Notes under the pieces: model-generated
What the model saw: the letters and a program-made list of their open reading frames with translations, nothing else
Databases searched by the model: none
Told to the model about the DNA's origin: nothing
IMG/VR virus record: IMGVR_UViG_3300009285_003260
Span: 1 to 27,114 of that record
Reading direction: 5' to 3' (one strand)
DNA: 27,114 nucleotides
Origin: a virus
Made by a program: the position numbers and the translations under genes
Shown: piece by piece, positions 1-7,475 of the stretch
Position numbering within the stretch: the first letter of the stretch is position 1
Layout: each line of letters begins with the position of its first letter

Positions 1-96
1 TGCAAAGTAATTCTTCGTAGGCAACCTTGGAATGAAATGTACGAAGATGAGTTTGAATTTATAGATAAAATACAGGATTTGGATAAATATTTATGA
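1..96 (+). CDS. 3' end of an unrecognised protein (partial)
   Basis: The first reading frame is open from base 1 to a TGA at 94-96 and gives 31 residues ending in DLDKYL, rich in acidic and aromatic residues. The stop overlaps the ATG of the next gene (ATGA, 93-96), the same coupling seen along the whole operon, which is why this fragment is taken as a real gene end. The fragment is too short to assign a function. Confidence 0.6.
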   Translation, partial: CKVILRRQPWNEMYEDEFEFIDKIQDLDKYL

Positions 97-329
97 TTTG
101 TTTTCATTGCGGAAAAGAAATAGAAAACGAACAAGAAAGAACAATGTTAGGACTTGATCGACCATACACCAATTTGTGGTTTCACAAGTCCTGTTTTGTT
201 TTAAACGTTAAACAAGATATAAATCAGTATTTACAGTCAAGAATAGAACAATGTGTTACAATTATAAAGAATTACACTGAAAAACCAGAGAAAAGAAGGA
301 TAAGTAAACAATGGGCGAGAAAAGACTAA
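93..329 (+). CDS. small zinc-finger protein, unknown function
   Basis: A 78-residue protein with CFHCGK at residues 3-8 and WFHKSCF at about 29-35. The C-x2-C and H-x2-C pairs could hold one zinc ion in a treble-clef or LIM-like fold. The rest is helical and basic (C terminus RRISKQWARKD). It overlaps the upstream gene by 4 bases and the next gene by 19 bases, so it belongs to the same transcript. Short Cys/His proteins next to packaging genes are common in phages and often bind DNA or a partner protein. No specific family was recognised, so the role is open. Confidence 0.65.
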   Translation: MICFHCGKEIENEQERTMLGLDRPYTNLWFHKSCFVLNVKQDINQYLQSRIEQCVTIIKNYTEKPEKRRISKQWARKD

Positions 330-1000
330 CGATTCCAAACCGCACAAAAATGCGAAACCTCATACAGTATAGAAATCTTACTGATGAAGAATTTGATGAT
401 AAATATGCTAAAGTAGTGCTAAATGTTTCTCCTTCTATGGAGTTTGAAAAAAGAATTATCAAGAAGTTATCTGAGTTTGAAAAAGACTATGATCTAAATG
501 ATTTGAAAATCAATGATATGGATACACTAAGAGCTTTAGTTCAGGCTCAGATTTCCCTTGAAGATTATGAACAAGTTCTCTATAAGGAAAGATCAAAAGA
601 AGTTTCTCTAGATAATATAGTAATGATTGATAAGATTCAAAAGGTAATGTCGGACTTACGTTCCGATATTTCTTCTTTTCAGAATGACCTAAAGATTACA
701 AGAAAATTTAGGAAGTCCGATCAAGAAACGTCAGTTATTAGTTTTATAGAGTCTTTGAAAGCTAAGGCTAAGAAATTTCAAGAGAGTAGAAACATGTGGA
801 TATTCTGTAGCGAGTGTCACATGTTAATTTCCACTGTTTGGGCCCTGTATCCATCAGAATCTAAAAATAAACTAAGATTTGTATGTAATAGACCCACAGA
901 AACCGGAGTTTGCGGACATGTTGAAACGGTTACTACTAAGGAACTATTTGAAAACGGGGGATCCAATCATCCCGAACTTATGGCAGAGGGACTTAAATGA
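311..1000 (+). CDS. helical protein with C-terminal zinc ribbon; possible terminase small subunit
   Basis: A 229-residue protein. The middle (about residues 65-145) is helical and follows the pattern seen in P27-type small terminases: a run of helices, then LRSDISSFQNDLKITRKFRKS, resembling their R-x-L-x-x-L-G-(L/I)-T-x-x-x-R signature. From about residue 165, FCSECH, CNRP and CGH supply four Cys/His ligands for a zinc ribbon. A small terminase binds the packaging site and partners the large terminase at 10079, but here about 9 kb of other genes separates them. The last six codons (MAEGLK) recur at the end of the following HNH gene, suggesting that this gene's 3' end was replaced when the HNH element arrived. 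The small-terminase call is an inference from pattern and position; a virion or regulatory zinc protein is the alternative. Confidence 0.5.
   Translation: MGEKRLTIPNRTKMRNLIQYRNLTDEEFDDKYAKVVLNVSPSMEFEKRIIKKLSEFEKDYDLNDLKINDMDTLRALVQAQISLEDYEQVLYKERSKEVSLDNIVMIDKIQKVMSDLRSDISSFQNDLKITRKFRKSDQETSVISFIESLKAKAKKFQESRNMWIFCSECHMLISTVWALYPSESKNKLRFVCNRPTETGVCGHVETVTTKELFENGGSNHPELMAEGLK
980..1000 (+). repeat. gene-end repeat, upstream copy (MAEGLK-stop)
   Basis: This 21-base segment encodes MAEGLK and the stop of the putative small terminase. It matches 1543-1563 at 18 of 21 bases. The three differences are third-position synonymous changes (GCA/GCG, GGA/GGC, CTT/CTA). Both copies carry the ATGA overlap that starts the next gene. 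I infer that this copy arrived with the HNH element. Confidence 0.8.
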
Positions 1001-1563
1001 GCGGATATCCAGAAACTACAGATTTAATTGGGAGACGATTTGGTAGACTCGTTGTTAAGAAGTTTATGGGAACAAAAAATGGTAGAGGTTTTTGGTCAGT
1101 TGTTTGTGATTGTGGTACAGAGAAAACCGTATCAAGATCGACCTTAATAAGTGGTCATACCTTAAGTTGTGGTTGTTTCATGCTAGAAAGGGCTAAAGAA
1201 TGTAATTCTTTACCAAATGGGGTTGCCCATATAAATGGTTTATTTAAAACATATGCTGATTCTGCAAAAAATAGGTGTTTAAGTTTTGAATTAACAAAAG
1301 AAGAGTTTGTTTCCTTAATAAGCAAAAGTTGCTTTTATTGCAATGAACCTCCCAGCGAACGATGGCACGAAGCCAGAGGAAATGGCCATATGTTATCTAA
1401 TGGTTTAGATAGAATAGATTCTTCTAAGGGATATACTACGAATAATGTAGTTCCTTGTTGCAAAAAATGTAATTATGCCAAAAAGCAAATGTCTGTAGAA
1501 GAATTTAAATCTTGGATTACAGCTGTGTATGTTAATTTTGTTATGGCGGAGGGCCTAAAATGA
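997..1563 (+). CDS. free-standing HNH homing endonuclease
   Basis: A 188-residue protein. Residues about 9-62 form a zinc-bearing DNA-binding region typical of phage HNH enzymes: IGRRFGRLVV, then CDCG and SCGC with four cysteines. The nuclease domain runs from about residue 112: CFYC (C112, C115), GLDRID (136-141), then N149/N150, CCKKCNYAK (154-162) and SVEEFKSWI. It probably nicks or cuts a related phage lacking the insertion and spreads by repair. It starts in an ATGA overlap with the gene before it and ends in an ATGA overlap with gmd. Its last residues MAEGLK copy the end of the upstream gene, so the HNH gene apparently uses the old stop codon of the invaded gene. No group I ribozyme elements are visible around it, so it is not intron-borne. 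Confidence 0.9.
   Translation: MSGYPETTDLIGRRFGRLVVKKFMGTKNGRGFWSVVCDCGTEKTVSRSTLISGHTLSCGCFMLERAKECNSLPNGVAHINGLFKTYADSAKNRCLSFELTKEEFVSLISKSCFYCNEPPSERWHEARGNGHMLSNGLDRIDSSKGYTTNNVVPCCKKCNYAKKQMSVEEFKSWITAVYVNFVMAEGLK
1543..1563 (+). repeat. gene-end repeat, downstream copy (MAEGLK-stop)
   Basis: This is the second copy of the MAEGLK-stop segment, now read as the last residues of the HNH gene, with its final bases overlapping the gmd start codon. It is most simply the original 3' end of the gene at 311, left behind after the HNH element went in just upstream. The direction of the event is inferred; the similarity itself is directly visible. Confidence 0.75.
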
Positions 1564-2525
1564 AAACTGCTGTGATAACAGGAATTACAGGTCAAGATTC
1601 TTCCTATATGGCGGAGTTACTTTTAGGCAAAAACTATAAAGTAATTGGGGTGGTTCGCAGATCTAGTACAATAAATACTATTAATATTAATAGTATTTTA
1701 AATGATATAGAACTTGTATACGGAGATCTATCCGATTCAAGTTCTATTTCTGGTATTATAGAAAAGTATAAACCAGATGAATTTTATAATCTTGGTGCTA
1801 TGAGTTTCGTACCCACATCTTGGAAGGCCCCAGAATATACTGCCGATATTGATGGCATTGGCCCACTTCGCTGCTTGGAAGCCATCAAAAGGATTAAACC
1901 AGACACTAGGTTCTATCAAGCAACTAGTTCAGAGTGTTTTGGTAAGGTTCAAGAAACCCCCCAAACGGAAAAAACCCCTTTTTATCCAAAAAGTCCCTAT
2001 AGCGTCTCAAAACTTTTTGGACATTGGATTACTGTAAATTATAGAGAATCTTATGACTTGTTTGGTGTATCTGGAATTTTATTTAATCATACATCCCCAA
2101 GACGAAGTATAGAATTTGTAACTAGAAAGATTTCCAACGGGGTTGCTAGAATTAAGTGGGGTTTAGATAAAGACATTCATTTAGGAAATATAGATTCTAA
2201 ACGAGATATTGGTTTTGCTAAGGAATATGTTAATGCCATTTGGTTAATGTTACAGAAGGATAAACCAGACACCTACTGTATTGGTTCAGAAGAAACACAC
2301 CCAATTAGAGAAATTTGTGATATAGCATTTAGTTATGTGGGATTAAATTATACTGATTATGTGGTTATTGATCCTAAGTTTTATAGGCCCACAGAAACGG
2401 ACACTCTGTTATCTGATTGTACCAAGGCCCATAAAATCTTGGGTTGGTATCCAGAAACAACTTTTAAACAGTTGGTTGAAATGATGGTAGAAAACGATCT
2501 TAAGTTAGTGAAGGACGAACTATGA
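1560..2525 (+). CDS. gmd: GDP-mannose 4,6-dehydratase
   Basis: A 321-residue extended short-chain dehydrogenase that converts GDP-mannose to GDP-4-keto-6-deoxymannose, the entry point to GDP-fucose, rhamnose, perosamine and related sugars. The Rossmann motif is TGITGQD (residues 7-13). The active site shows TSSECFG (122-128) and the YxxxK pair Y147/K151 (PYSVSK). Family-specific stretches are NHTSPRR (176-182), FVTRKI (186-191), RPTETD (276-281) and KAHKILGW. The usual GQDGSYL reads GQDSSYM here, a small variation. It is slightly shorter than bacterial Gmd (about 345-370). The start overlaps the HNH stop by four bases. No reductase, aminotransferase or other GDP-sugar finishing enzyme is seen nearby except the C-methyltransferase that follows. 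Confidence 0.95.
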   Translation: MKTAVITGITGQDSSYMAELLLGKNYKVIGVVRRSSTINTININSILNDIELVYGDLSDSSSISGIIEKYKPDEFYNLGAMSFVPTSWKAPEYTADIDGIGPLRCLEAIKRIKPDTRFYQATSSECFGKVQETPQTEKTPFYPKSPYSVSKLFGHWITVNYRESYDLFGVSGILFNHTSPRRSIEFVTRKISNGVARIKWGLDKDIHLGNIDSKRDIGFAKEYVNAIWLMLQKDKPDTYCIGSEETHPIREICDIAFSYVGLNYTDYVVIDPKFYRPTETDTLLSDCTKAHKILGWYPETTFKQLVEMMVENDLKLVKDEL

Positions 2526-3739
2526 CAACATGTAGAATTTGTAATGGGAATTTAAAAACGGTTATGGATTTAGGAACTTTTTATCTTTCTGATTTTCTTT
2601 CAGATGGAGAAGATGCTGTACAGGATACTCTTGCACTGGCAGAATGTGAATCTTGTGGATTAGTTCAGTTACGAGATACCCCAGATTTAGATTTTATGTA
2701 CAAAGATCATTACTGGTATCGTTCTGGACTTAATAATTCAATGCTAAAAGATTTAAAAGATATTATAGAAAATATTGAAAGAAGAATTGAATTAGAAGAT
2801 GGAGATACTGTTGTAGATCTTGGTGCAAATGATGGATCTATGCTAGGAATGTACTCCAATAAGAATATTACTAGGGTTGGGTTTGATCCTGCACCTAATC
2901 TACAAAGTAGAGCAGAAAAAAATTGTAGTTATTTTGTAAATGATTTTTTCTCCGCTGATTTATATCCTATGGGAGTTAAAAGAGCAAAAGTAGTTACAAC
3001 CATTGCTATGTTTTATGACATTTCAAATATTAATAAGTTTGTAGAAGACGTAAAATTTATTCTTGATAAAGATGGAATATGGGTAATTCAATTAATGGAT
3101 TTATATTCCATGCTAAAAGTAAATGGGGTAGATGACATTAATTCAGAACACTTAGAATACTATAAACTTAGTGATTTATATAAACTAATGTCAAAACACA
3201 GTCTTCATCTTTTTGATGCAGAATATAATAAAGTAAATGGTGGTTCTTTAAGAGTATATATTTCATATCCAGGAAATTTTGAAGAAACAAAAAGACTAAA
3301 AGATGCTATAAAAGATGAGTATTTTGCTTTTGAAACAGGAGCAGTTTCTATAGAAAAACTAAAAGAAAATACTGCCGAATTTAAAAAGAAAATTCAAGCT
3401 TTTCTAATTCAATATGATTTAAATGATGTCTATGCTTTGGCTGCTTCAACGAAAGCCAATACCGCCCTTCAAGTATTTGGGTTAGATAATACTTGGATTA
3501 AAGCTATTGGTGAAGTAAACGAAGATAAGTTTGGAAAACGAACCTCAGGGACTAATATTCCAATTATTCCCGAAAAAGAAGTTTTTGAGGCAAACCCCAA
3601 AGTAATTATAGTATTAGCATGGCATTTTACTGAAACCTTTGATAGAATTCTAAAACCTTTCTTGGAAAGTGGCGGCTTGGCATTATACATGTTACCCACT
3701 CCCCACGTCAAAACAAAAAATGGTGGGTTTAATCTATGA
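2522..3739 (+). CDS. NDP-sugar C-methyltransferase (zinc-binding, TylC3/NovU type)
   Basis: A 405-residue three-domain protein. The N-terminal zinc domain has CRIC (C4, C7) and CESC (C42, C45), followed by YWYRSG (64-69), a family signature. The SAM-binding domain has VVDLGANDGS (97-106). Active-site and C-terminal signatures are EHLEYY (209-214) and VNGGSLRVYI (238-247). Characterised relatives add a methyl group to carbon 3 of 4-keto-6-deoxy NDP-sugars, making branched sugars. Its four-base overlap with gmd strongly suggests that it acts on GDP-4-keto-6-deoxymannose or a product of it. The residue before EHLEYY is Ser where relatives often have His. The exact methylated carbon cannot be told from sequence. 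Confidence 0.88.
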   Translation: MTTCRICNGNLKTVMDLGTFYLSDFLSDGEDAVQDTLALAECESCGLVQLRDTPDLDFMYKDHYWYRSGLNNSMLKDLKDIIENIERRIELEDGDTVVDLGANDGSMLGMYSNKNITRVGFDPAPNLQSRAEKNCSYFVNDFFSADLYPMGVKRAKVVTTIAMFYDISNINKFVEDVKFILDKDGIWVIQLMDLYSMLKVNGVDDINSEHLEYYKLSDLYKLMSKHSLHLFDAEYNKVNGGSLRVYISYPGNFEETKRLKDAIKDEYFAFETGAVSIEKLKENTAEFKKKIQAFLIQYDLNDVYALAASTKANTALQVFGLDNTWIKAIGEVNEDKFGKRTSGTNIPIIPEKEVFEANPKVIIVLAWHFTETFDRILKPFLESGGLALYMLPTPHVKTKNGGFNL

Positions 3740-3984
3740 GTATAAAGGACAAAACCGTTGCTACTCTAATAGATGAGTTAATTACTTGCAGTCACCGATG
3801 TTGGGATTCCCAAAATAATCTTATGAATATGTCCCTATCAGAAAAGGATAGACTAACTGCTGCTATTACGGCACAACAAACTAATGCTAGACGTACAGAA
3901 TTAATTAAAGCAATAGATGAATTACTGGGTTTTGGACAATTTACTAATGTAACTAAAACATATTATAAAGAAGATAAAAAATAA
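3736..3984 (+). CDS. small helical protein in the glycan cassette, unknown function
   Basis: An 82-residue, apparently all-helical protein. Visible signatures are TVATLIDELITC near the start and NARRTELIKAIDELLG near the end, giving a two-helix repeat look. The pattern vaguely resembles small phage proteins and the DUF4254-like helical family found near sugar genes, but this is only an impression. It overlaps the C-methyltransferase by four bases and is followed with no gap by the first glycosyltransferase, so it is made with the glycan enzymes. It could be an accessory subunit or a regulator of them. Confidence 0.6.
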   Translation: MSIKDKTVATLIDELITCSHRCWDSQNNLMNMSLSEKDRLTAAITAQQTNARRTELIKAIDELLGFGQFTNVTKTYYKEDKK

Positions 3985-4932
3985 ATGATACGAGGTCTTT
4001 TTATAAATCCATCCAAAACAAATTGTAGCATTTATGAATCGGGAGCAATGATAAGCAGAATTCTTACAGATTCTAGAGCATATGATTTGGATATTATTAA
4101 TATATCAAGGGAAGACATACTTAATGAAAATTATGGCATTCCAAACGGATACGACTTTTATTTAATTAACTGGCATAGTTGGGCATTACCAATAAAGGAA
4201 GATCGTATAAAAAAACTAGTGGGGAAAAAATTGTGTATAGTATTAGAAGTTAGTGCTGAGGAGATGTTTCCAAAACTATATACACAACCAACTTGGTTTG
4301 ATGCCTGTATGGTAATAGATCCAACAAAGCAAAGAGAAAAAAATGGCTATCCATTTCCCAGACCGATATTATTTGTAGAAAATTTAAGACCATTATTAAG
4401 TGATAAGATTCCTGTACTAGGAAGTTTTGGACTATTAACGGCTGGAAAGCGTTTTGAGGAGATTATTACAAACGCTAATAAGATAGATAATTGCATAGTA
4501 AGAATTAATGTTCCTCCAGCTTTTTGGGCATGGGATTCCCCAGGATGTAAACGTCTAGTAGATTTTGCAAATGGACTAAGAAGGTTAGCTAAAGGAACAA
4601 TAGACCTAAGAATAACCGATAATTATATGACACAGGAAGAATTAATACGGTGGTGTTCAGAAAACACAATAAATATCTTCCCTTATTACAGAAAGCAGCC
4701 TGGGCTATCTGCCGTAACAGACCAAGCAATTTCGTCTGGAAGGGGAATAGCAGTAACAAATTGTGATACTTTTAGGCATATACATAAATATATATCATAT
4801 TATCCAAAACAATCCTATTTACAATTAGCCGAATCTTCTTTGGCAGGAGTAAAGAAGATGCAAGAGGACTGGAGCACAGGAAATTTTTTGTTGGCTTTTG
4901 AAAATATGTTGCGAGAAGAGAAGGTATTATGA
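3985..4932 (+). CDS. GT-B-like glycosyltransferase, paralogue 1 of 4
   Basis: A 315-residue protein and the most divergent of four related glycosyltransferases. The N-terminal signature CGVxQxGxR of its sisters is degraded here to NCSIYESGAM (13-22). The C-terminal half keeps GSFG (146-149), the start of the nucleotide-sugar-binding half of a GT-B fold, and PGLSAVTDQAISSGRGIAVTN (239-259, sister pattern GLS..D.alsvkRPIAvtn). Such enzymes transfer a sugar from a nucleotide donor to an acceptor. No classical EX7E motif is obvious. The start follows the previous stop directly and the end overlaps the next gene by four bases. The acceptor, donor and linkage are unknown. Confidence 0.7.
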   Translation: MIRGLFINPSKTNCSIYESGAMISRILTDSRAYDLDIINISREDILNENYGIPNGYDFYLINWHSWALPIKEDRIKKLVGKKLCIVLEVSAEEMFPKLYTQPTWFDACMVIDPTKQREKNGYPFPRPILFVENLRPLLSDKIPVLGSFGLLTAGKRFEEIITNANKIDNCIVRINVPPAFWAWDSPGCKRLVDFANGLRRLAKGTIDLRITDNYMTQEELIRWCSENTINIFPYYRKQPGLSAVTDQAISSGRGIAVTNCDTFRHIHKYISYYPKQSYLQLAESSLAGVKKMQEDWSTGNFLLAFENMLREEKVL

Positions 4933-5852
4933 GAGTACTAATTATTAATCATACTCATGTAGAGTGCGGAGTATTTCAGTTTGGAAAAAGAGTTTATGAT
5001 TTAGCATCGAGATCGACCAATGTAGATTACTATTACAAAATTATAGGCTCTCATGATGAATATGTAAATGTGGTAAATAAGATAAAACCAGATGTAATAA
5101 TTTATAATTACCATTGGGATAGAATGCCTTGGCTAACCGAAAAAGACATCAAATCATACAAAGAAATAAAACACCTATTCTGCTTTCATGATGGATCTTT
5201 AATAGGGTCTTATGATAAGTATCTATTTTTTGGTTCCTATGACTCGGAAGAAAATTCCGTTCCAAAGGAAAAAAGAATATTGCTACCAAGACCATTGTTT
5301 GAATATGCTGGTTTGCATCCTAAAAATGATACTATAACTTTCGGAAGTTTTGGTTTTTGTTCTACCTATAAAGGATTTCCCCAACTTGTAAAGCTAATTA
5401 ATGAATCTTTTAATCATGCGGTAATAAATCTGCACATAACAATTCCTTGGTTTGGTGAAATTCCCGGATACAAATTATATCCAATAGTAGATGCATGTAG
5501 GAAAAATAATACCAAGAAGGATATAAAACTAAATATAACAAGTAATTTTTTGGACGATAACGGTTTGCTAACCTTCTTAGCCGGAAACGACATAAACATC
5601 TTAAATTACGAGGAAACAAAGAACAGCGGTCTTTCCAGTGCACCTGATTATCTTTTATCAGTAAAGAGGCCCATAGCTGTTCGTAATGTTTCTTTGCTAA
5701 GACACGTCATAAATGATGACAACTCATTGGAAAAAAACACATTATCAGAAATTCTTCAAAAAGGAATTACCCCACTAGAACCATATTATAACAAATGGTC
5801 TATAGAAAAATATATTTCAGATTTAGATAAAGCAATGATGGAACTAATATGA
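4929..5852 (+). CDS. GT-B-like glycosyltransferase, paralogue 2 of 4
   Basis: A 307-residue protein. It has CGVFQFGKR (13-21) in the N-terminal domain, YNYHWDRMPWLT (about 59-70), GSFGF (139-143) at the start of the second domain, NFLDDNGLLTFLAGNDIN (206-223) and GLSSAPDYLLSVKRPIAVRN (234-253). The last two stretches align closely with paralogue 3, so these two look like the most recent duplication in the array. It overlaps its neighbours on both sides by four bases (ATGA). By analogy with GT-B enzymes it is a cytoplasmic sugar transferase. The four sister genes may each add one residue of a single oligosaccharide; this is inferred. Confidence 0.75.
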   Translation: MRVLIINHTHVECGVFQFGKRVYDLASRSTNVDYYYKIIGSHDEYVNVVNKIKPDVIIYNYHWDRMPWLTEKDIKSYKEIKHLFCFHDGSLIGSYDKYLFFGSYDSEENSVPKEKRILLPRPLFEYAGLHPKNDTITFGSFGFCSTYKGFPQLVKLINESFNHAVINLHITIPWFGEIPGYKLYPIVDACRKNNTKKDIKLNITSNFLDDNGLLTFLAGNDINILNYEETKNSGLSSAPDYLLSVKRPIAVRNVSLLRHVINDDNSLEKNTLSEILQKGITPLEPYYNKWSIEKYISDLDKAMMELI

Positions 5853-6766
5853 AAACAGTTTTAATATTGAATCATAAAAAACAAGCCTGTGGGGTTTATC
5901 AATCGGGGAAAAGAATTTACGAACTTCTAGAAGACTCAACAAAAATAAATTTTATCTACAGAGAGGTAGAATCTTATCAAGAGTTTGTATCCAGAATGAA
6001 AATTATTTCCCCAGATGCTGTTTTATATAATTGGCATCAAGGAACTATGAATTGGTTAACAAAAAAAATGGTTGAAAATACGGGGGCCAAAAGCTATTTT
6101 TATTTTCATACTACAGTATTAGATCCTAAAATTGGAGCATACTTATTTTTTGGTGATTATGCTTTAGATAGGAACATCTTACCCCTCAATAGGCAGATTC
6201 TAGTTCCAAGACCCATACTAAAATATAGGGGAACTTATCCAAAAAACAATATCCTGACCATTGGAAGTTTTGGTCTGGCCTTTTTCCAAAAAGGTTTCCA
6301 TACCCTTACAAAACTAGTGAATGCTACTTTTGAGCGGGCGGTATTAAATCTTCATATGCCGCAGTCTTATTTTTCTGATCCGACAGGTACTGAAACAAAA
6401 CGTGTTGCAGATGAATGTAGAAGATTAAATACAAACAGAGGAATACAATTAAATATCACGCAAAACTTTAAAAATGATGCTGAACTTCTAACCTTTTTAG
6501 CTGGAAATGATATAAATGTGTTCATGCACACTGAAAATGGAGAGGGTTTATCCGGCATTGGGGACTATGCCCTAGCCGTAAAAAGACCAATTGCCATAAC
6601 AAACTGCACTATGTTTAGACATTTTATGAAGGATGAAATACGTTTAGATAAACACCCTATTCCAGAAATTCTTTCTTTTGGAACAAAACCGTTAGACGAG
6701 TTTTATGAAAAATGGTCAGAAAATAATTTTAAAGCTGAAATGGAAGGTGTATTTAATGAAGAATAG
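5849..6766 (+). CDS. GT-B-like glycosyltransferase, paralogue 3 of 4
   Basis: A 305-residue protein. Signatures are CGVYQSGKR (14-22), YNWHQGTMNWLT (60-71), GSFGL (139-143), NFKNDAELLTFLAGNDIN (206-223) and GLSGIGDYALAVKRPIAITN. It lines up with paralogue 2 over its full length at clearly similar spacing. The 3' end overlaps the following methyltransferase by 11 bases, counted from that gene's likely ATG at 6756. The donor and acceptor cannot be predicted. Confidence 0.75.
   Translation: MKTVLILNHKKQACGVYQSGKRIYELLEDSTKINFIYREVESYQEFVSRMKIISPDAVLYNWHQGTMNWLTKKMVENTGAKSYFYFHTTVLDPKIGAYLFFGDYALDRNILPLNRQILVPRPILKYRGTYPKNNILTIGSFGLAFFQKGFHTLTKLVNATFERAVLNLHMPQSYFSDPTGTETKRVADECRRLNTNRGIQLNITQNFKNDAELLTFLAGNDINVFMHTENGEGLSGIGDYALAVKRPIAITNCTMFRHFMKDEIRLDKHPIPEILSFGTKPLDEFYEKWSENNFKAEMEGVFNEE
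6742..6749 (+). promoter_or_regulatory. ribosome binding site deciding the methyltransferase start
   Basis: GGAAGGTG sits six bases before the ATG at 6756, inside the end of the preceding glycosyltransferase. A longer open frame begins at ATG 6705, but that start would overlap the upstream gene by 62 bases and adds a lysine-rich N terminus unlike the family. I therefore prefer 6756. Confidence 0.7.
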
Positions 6767-7475
6767 AATTTTGTTGCCTGTAAATAAAGGAGAATTTTCT
6801 TCCATAATTGACGATATGTATAAAACATTGCCTGATATGATGAAAAGAAAAATTCCCGAATCGGAAATACAAGCTGCTTTTGCAATCGATTATATAACAA
6901 ATAGATACCACAGTGGGGAGTTATTGTGCGTAGGCTCTTATGAGGATGTTACATATGAATATTTAAAGGCAAAAGGAGTTTCCGTAGTGGGGATTGATCC
7001 ACAAATAAACGTGGATCTACATACATATAGAAAATCAACGGATAAAAAATTCGACATGGTTTTTTCCGTTTCTGTAATAGAACATGTAGAAAACGATGAA
7101 GAATTTATAGAAGACATTAGTAATCTTTTGTGTAAGAATGGTACTGGAATATTGACAACCGATTTCTTAGAGAATTGGTTTCCATCAGAGCAACAAGCAT
7201 TAAAAATTCCGAATCTGAGTAAATCAACGACAAAGGAAAGACTATATTGGGTAAAAAAATTGAACGAATCTAAAAAGGAAAGAAAACCCTTTTCGCCAAA
7301 GCCCAAAGAAGATTATAGACTATACACCTCTAAAGACTACAAACGACTTTCCAATGTTCTTGAAAAAAACGGCTGTTTTTTTGTTGATGAGTTTATAGCA
7401 AATGTAGAGCCCTATTTTACTTATGATTTATGTAAATATAGTTTCTCCACAATGGTATTTAGAAAAATTTCATGA
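6756..7475 (+). CDS. class I SAM-dependent methyltransferase
   Basis: A 239-residue protein. SAM-binding motif I reads ELLCVGSYED (55-64), with the acidic residue at the end of the second strand in VVGIDPQ (D81). Motif II/III region is FDMVFSVSVIEHVEND (99-114). The IEHV and following acidic residues are typical of small-molecule and sugar O-methyltransferases rather than DNA methyltransferases; no DPPY or NPPF motif is seen. It sits between glycosyltransferase paralogues 3 and 4, so it probably methylates a sugar of the same glycan, perhaps capping it. It ends in a four-base overlap with paralogue 4. Confidence 0.78.
   Translation: MKNRILLPVNKGEFSSIIDDMYKTLPDMMKRKIPESEIQAAFAIDYITNRYHSGELLCVGSYEDVTYEYLKAKGVSVVGIDPQINVDLHTYRKSTDKKFDMVFSVSVIEHVENDEEFIEDISNLLCKNGTGILTTDFLENWFPSEQQALKIPNLSKSTTKERLYWVKKLNESKKERKPFSPKPKEDYRLYTSKDYKRLSNVLEKNGCFFVDEFIANVEPYFTYDLCKYSFSTMVFRKIS

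Noticed and set aside
997-1563. First HNH gene lying in a group I intron
   Set aside because: There is no S-type AAGATATAGTC, no P7 pair and no non-coding room: the gene runs from stop overlap to stop overlap. It is better seen as free-standing.
6705-6755. Upstream ATG extension of the SAM methyltransferase
   Set aside because: It would overlap the previous gene by 62 bases and lacks a ribosome site; ATG 6756 has GGAAGGTG.
6938-7306. 122-codon open frame on the - strand
   Set aside because: It lies fully opposite a clear methyltransferase gene; composition and lack of motifs mark it as a shadow.
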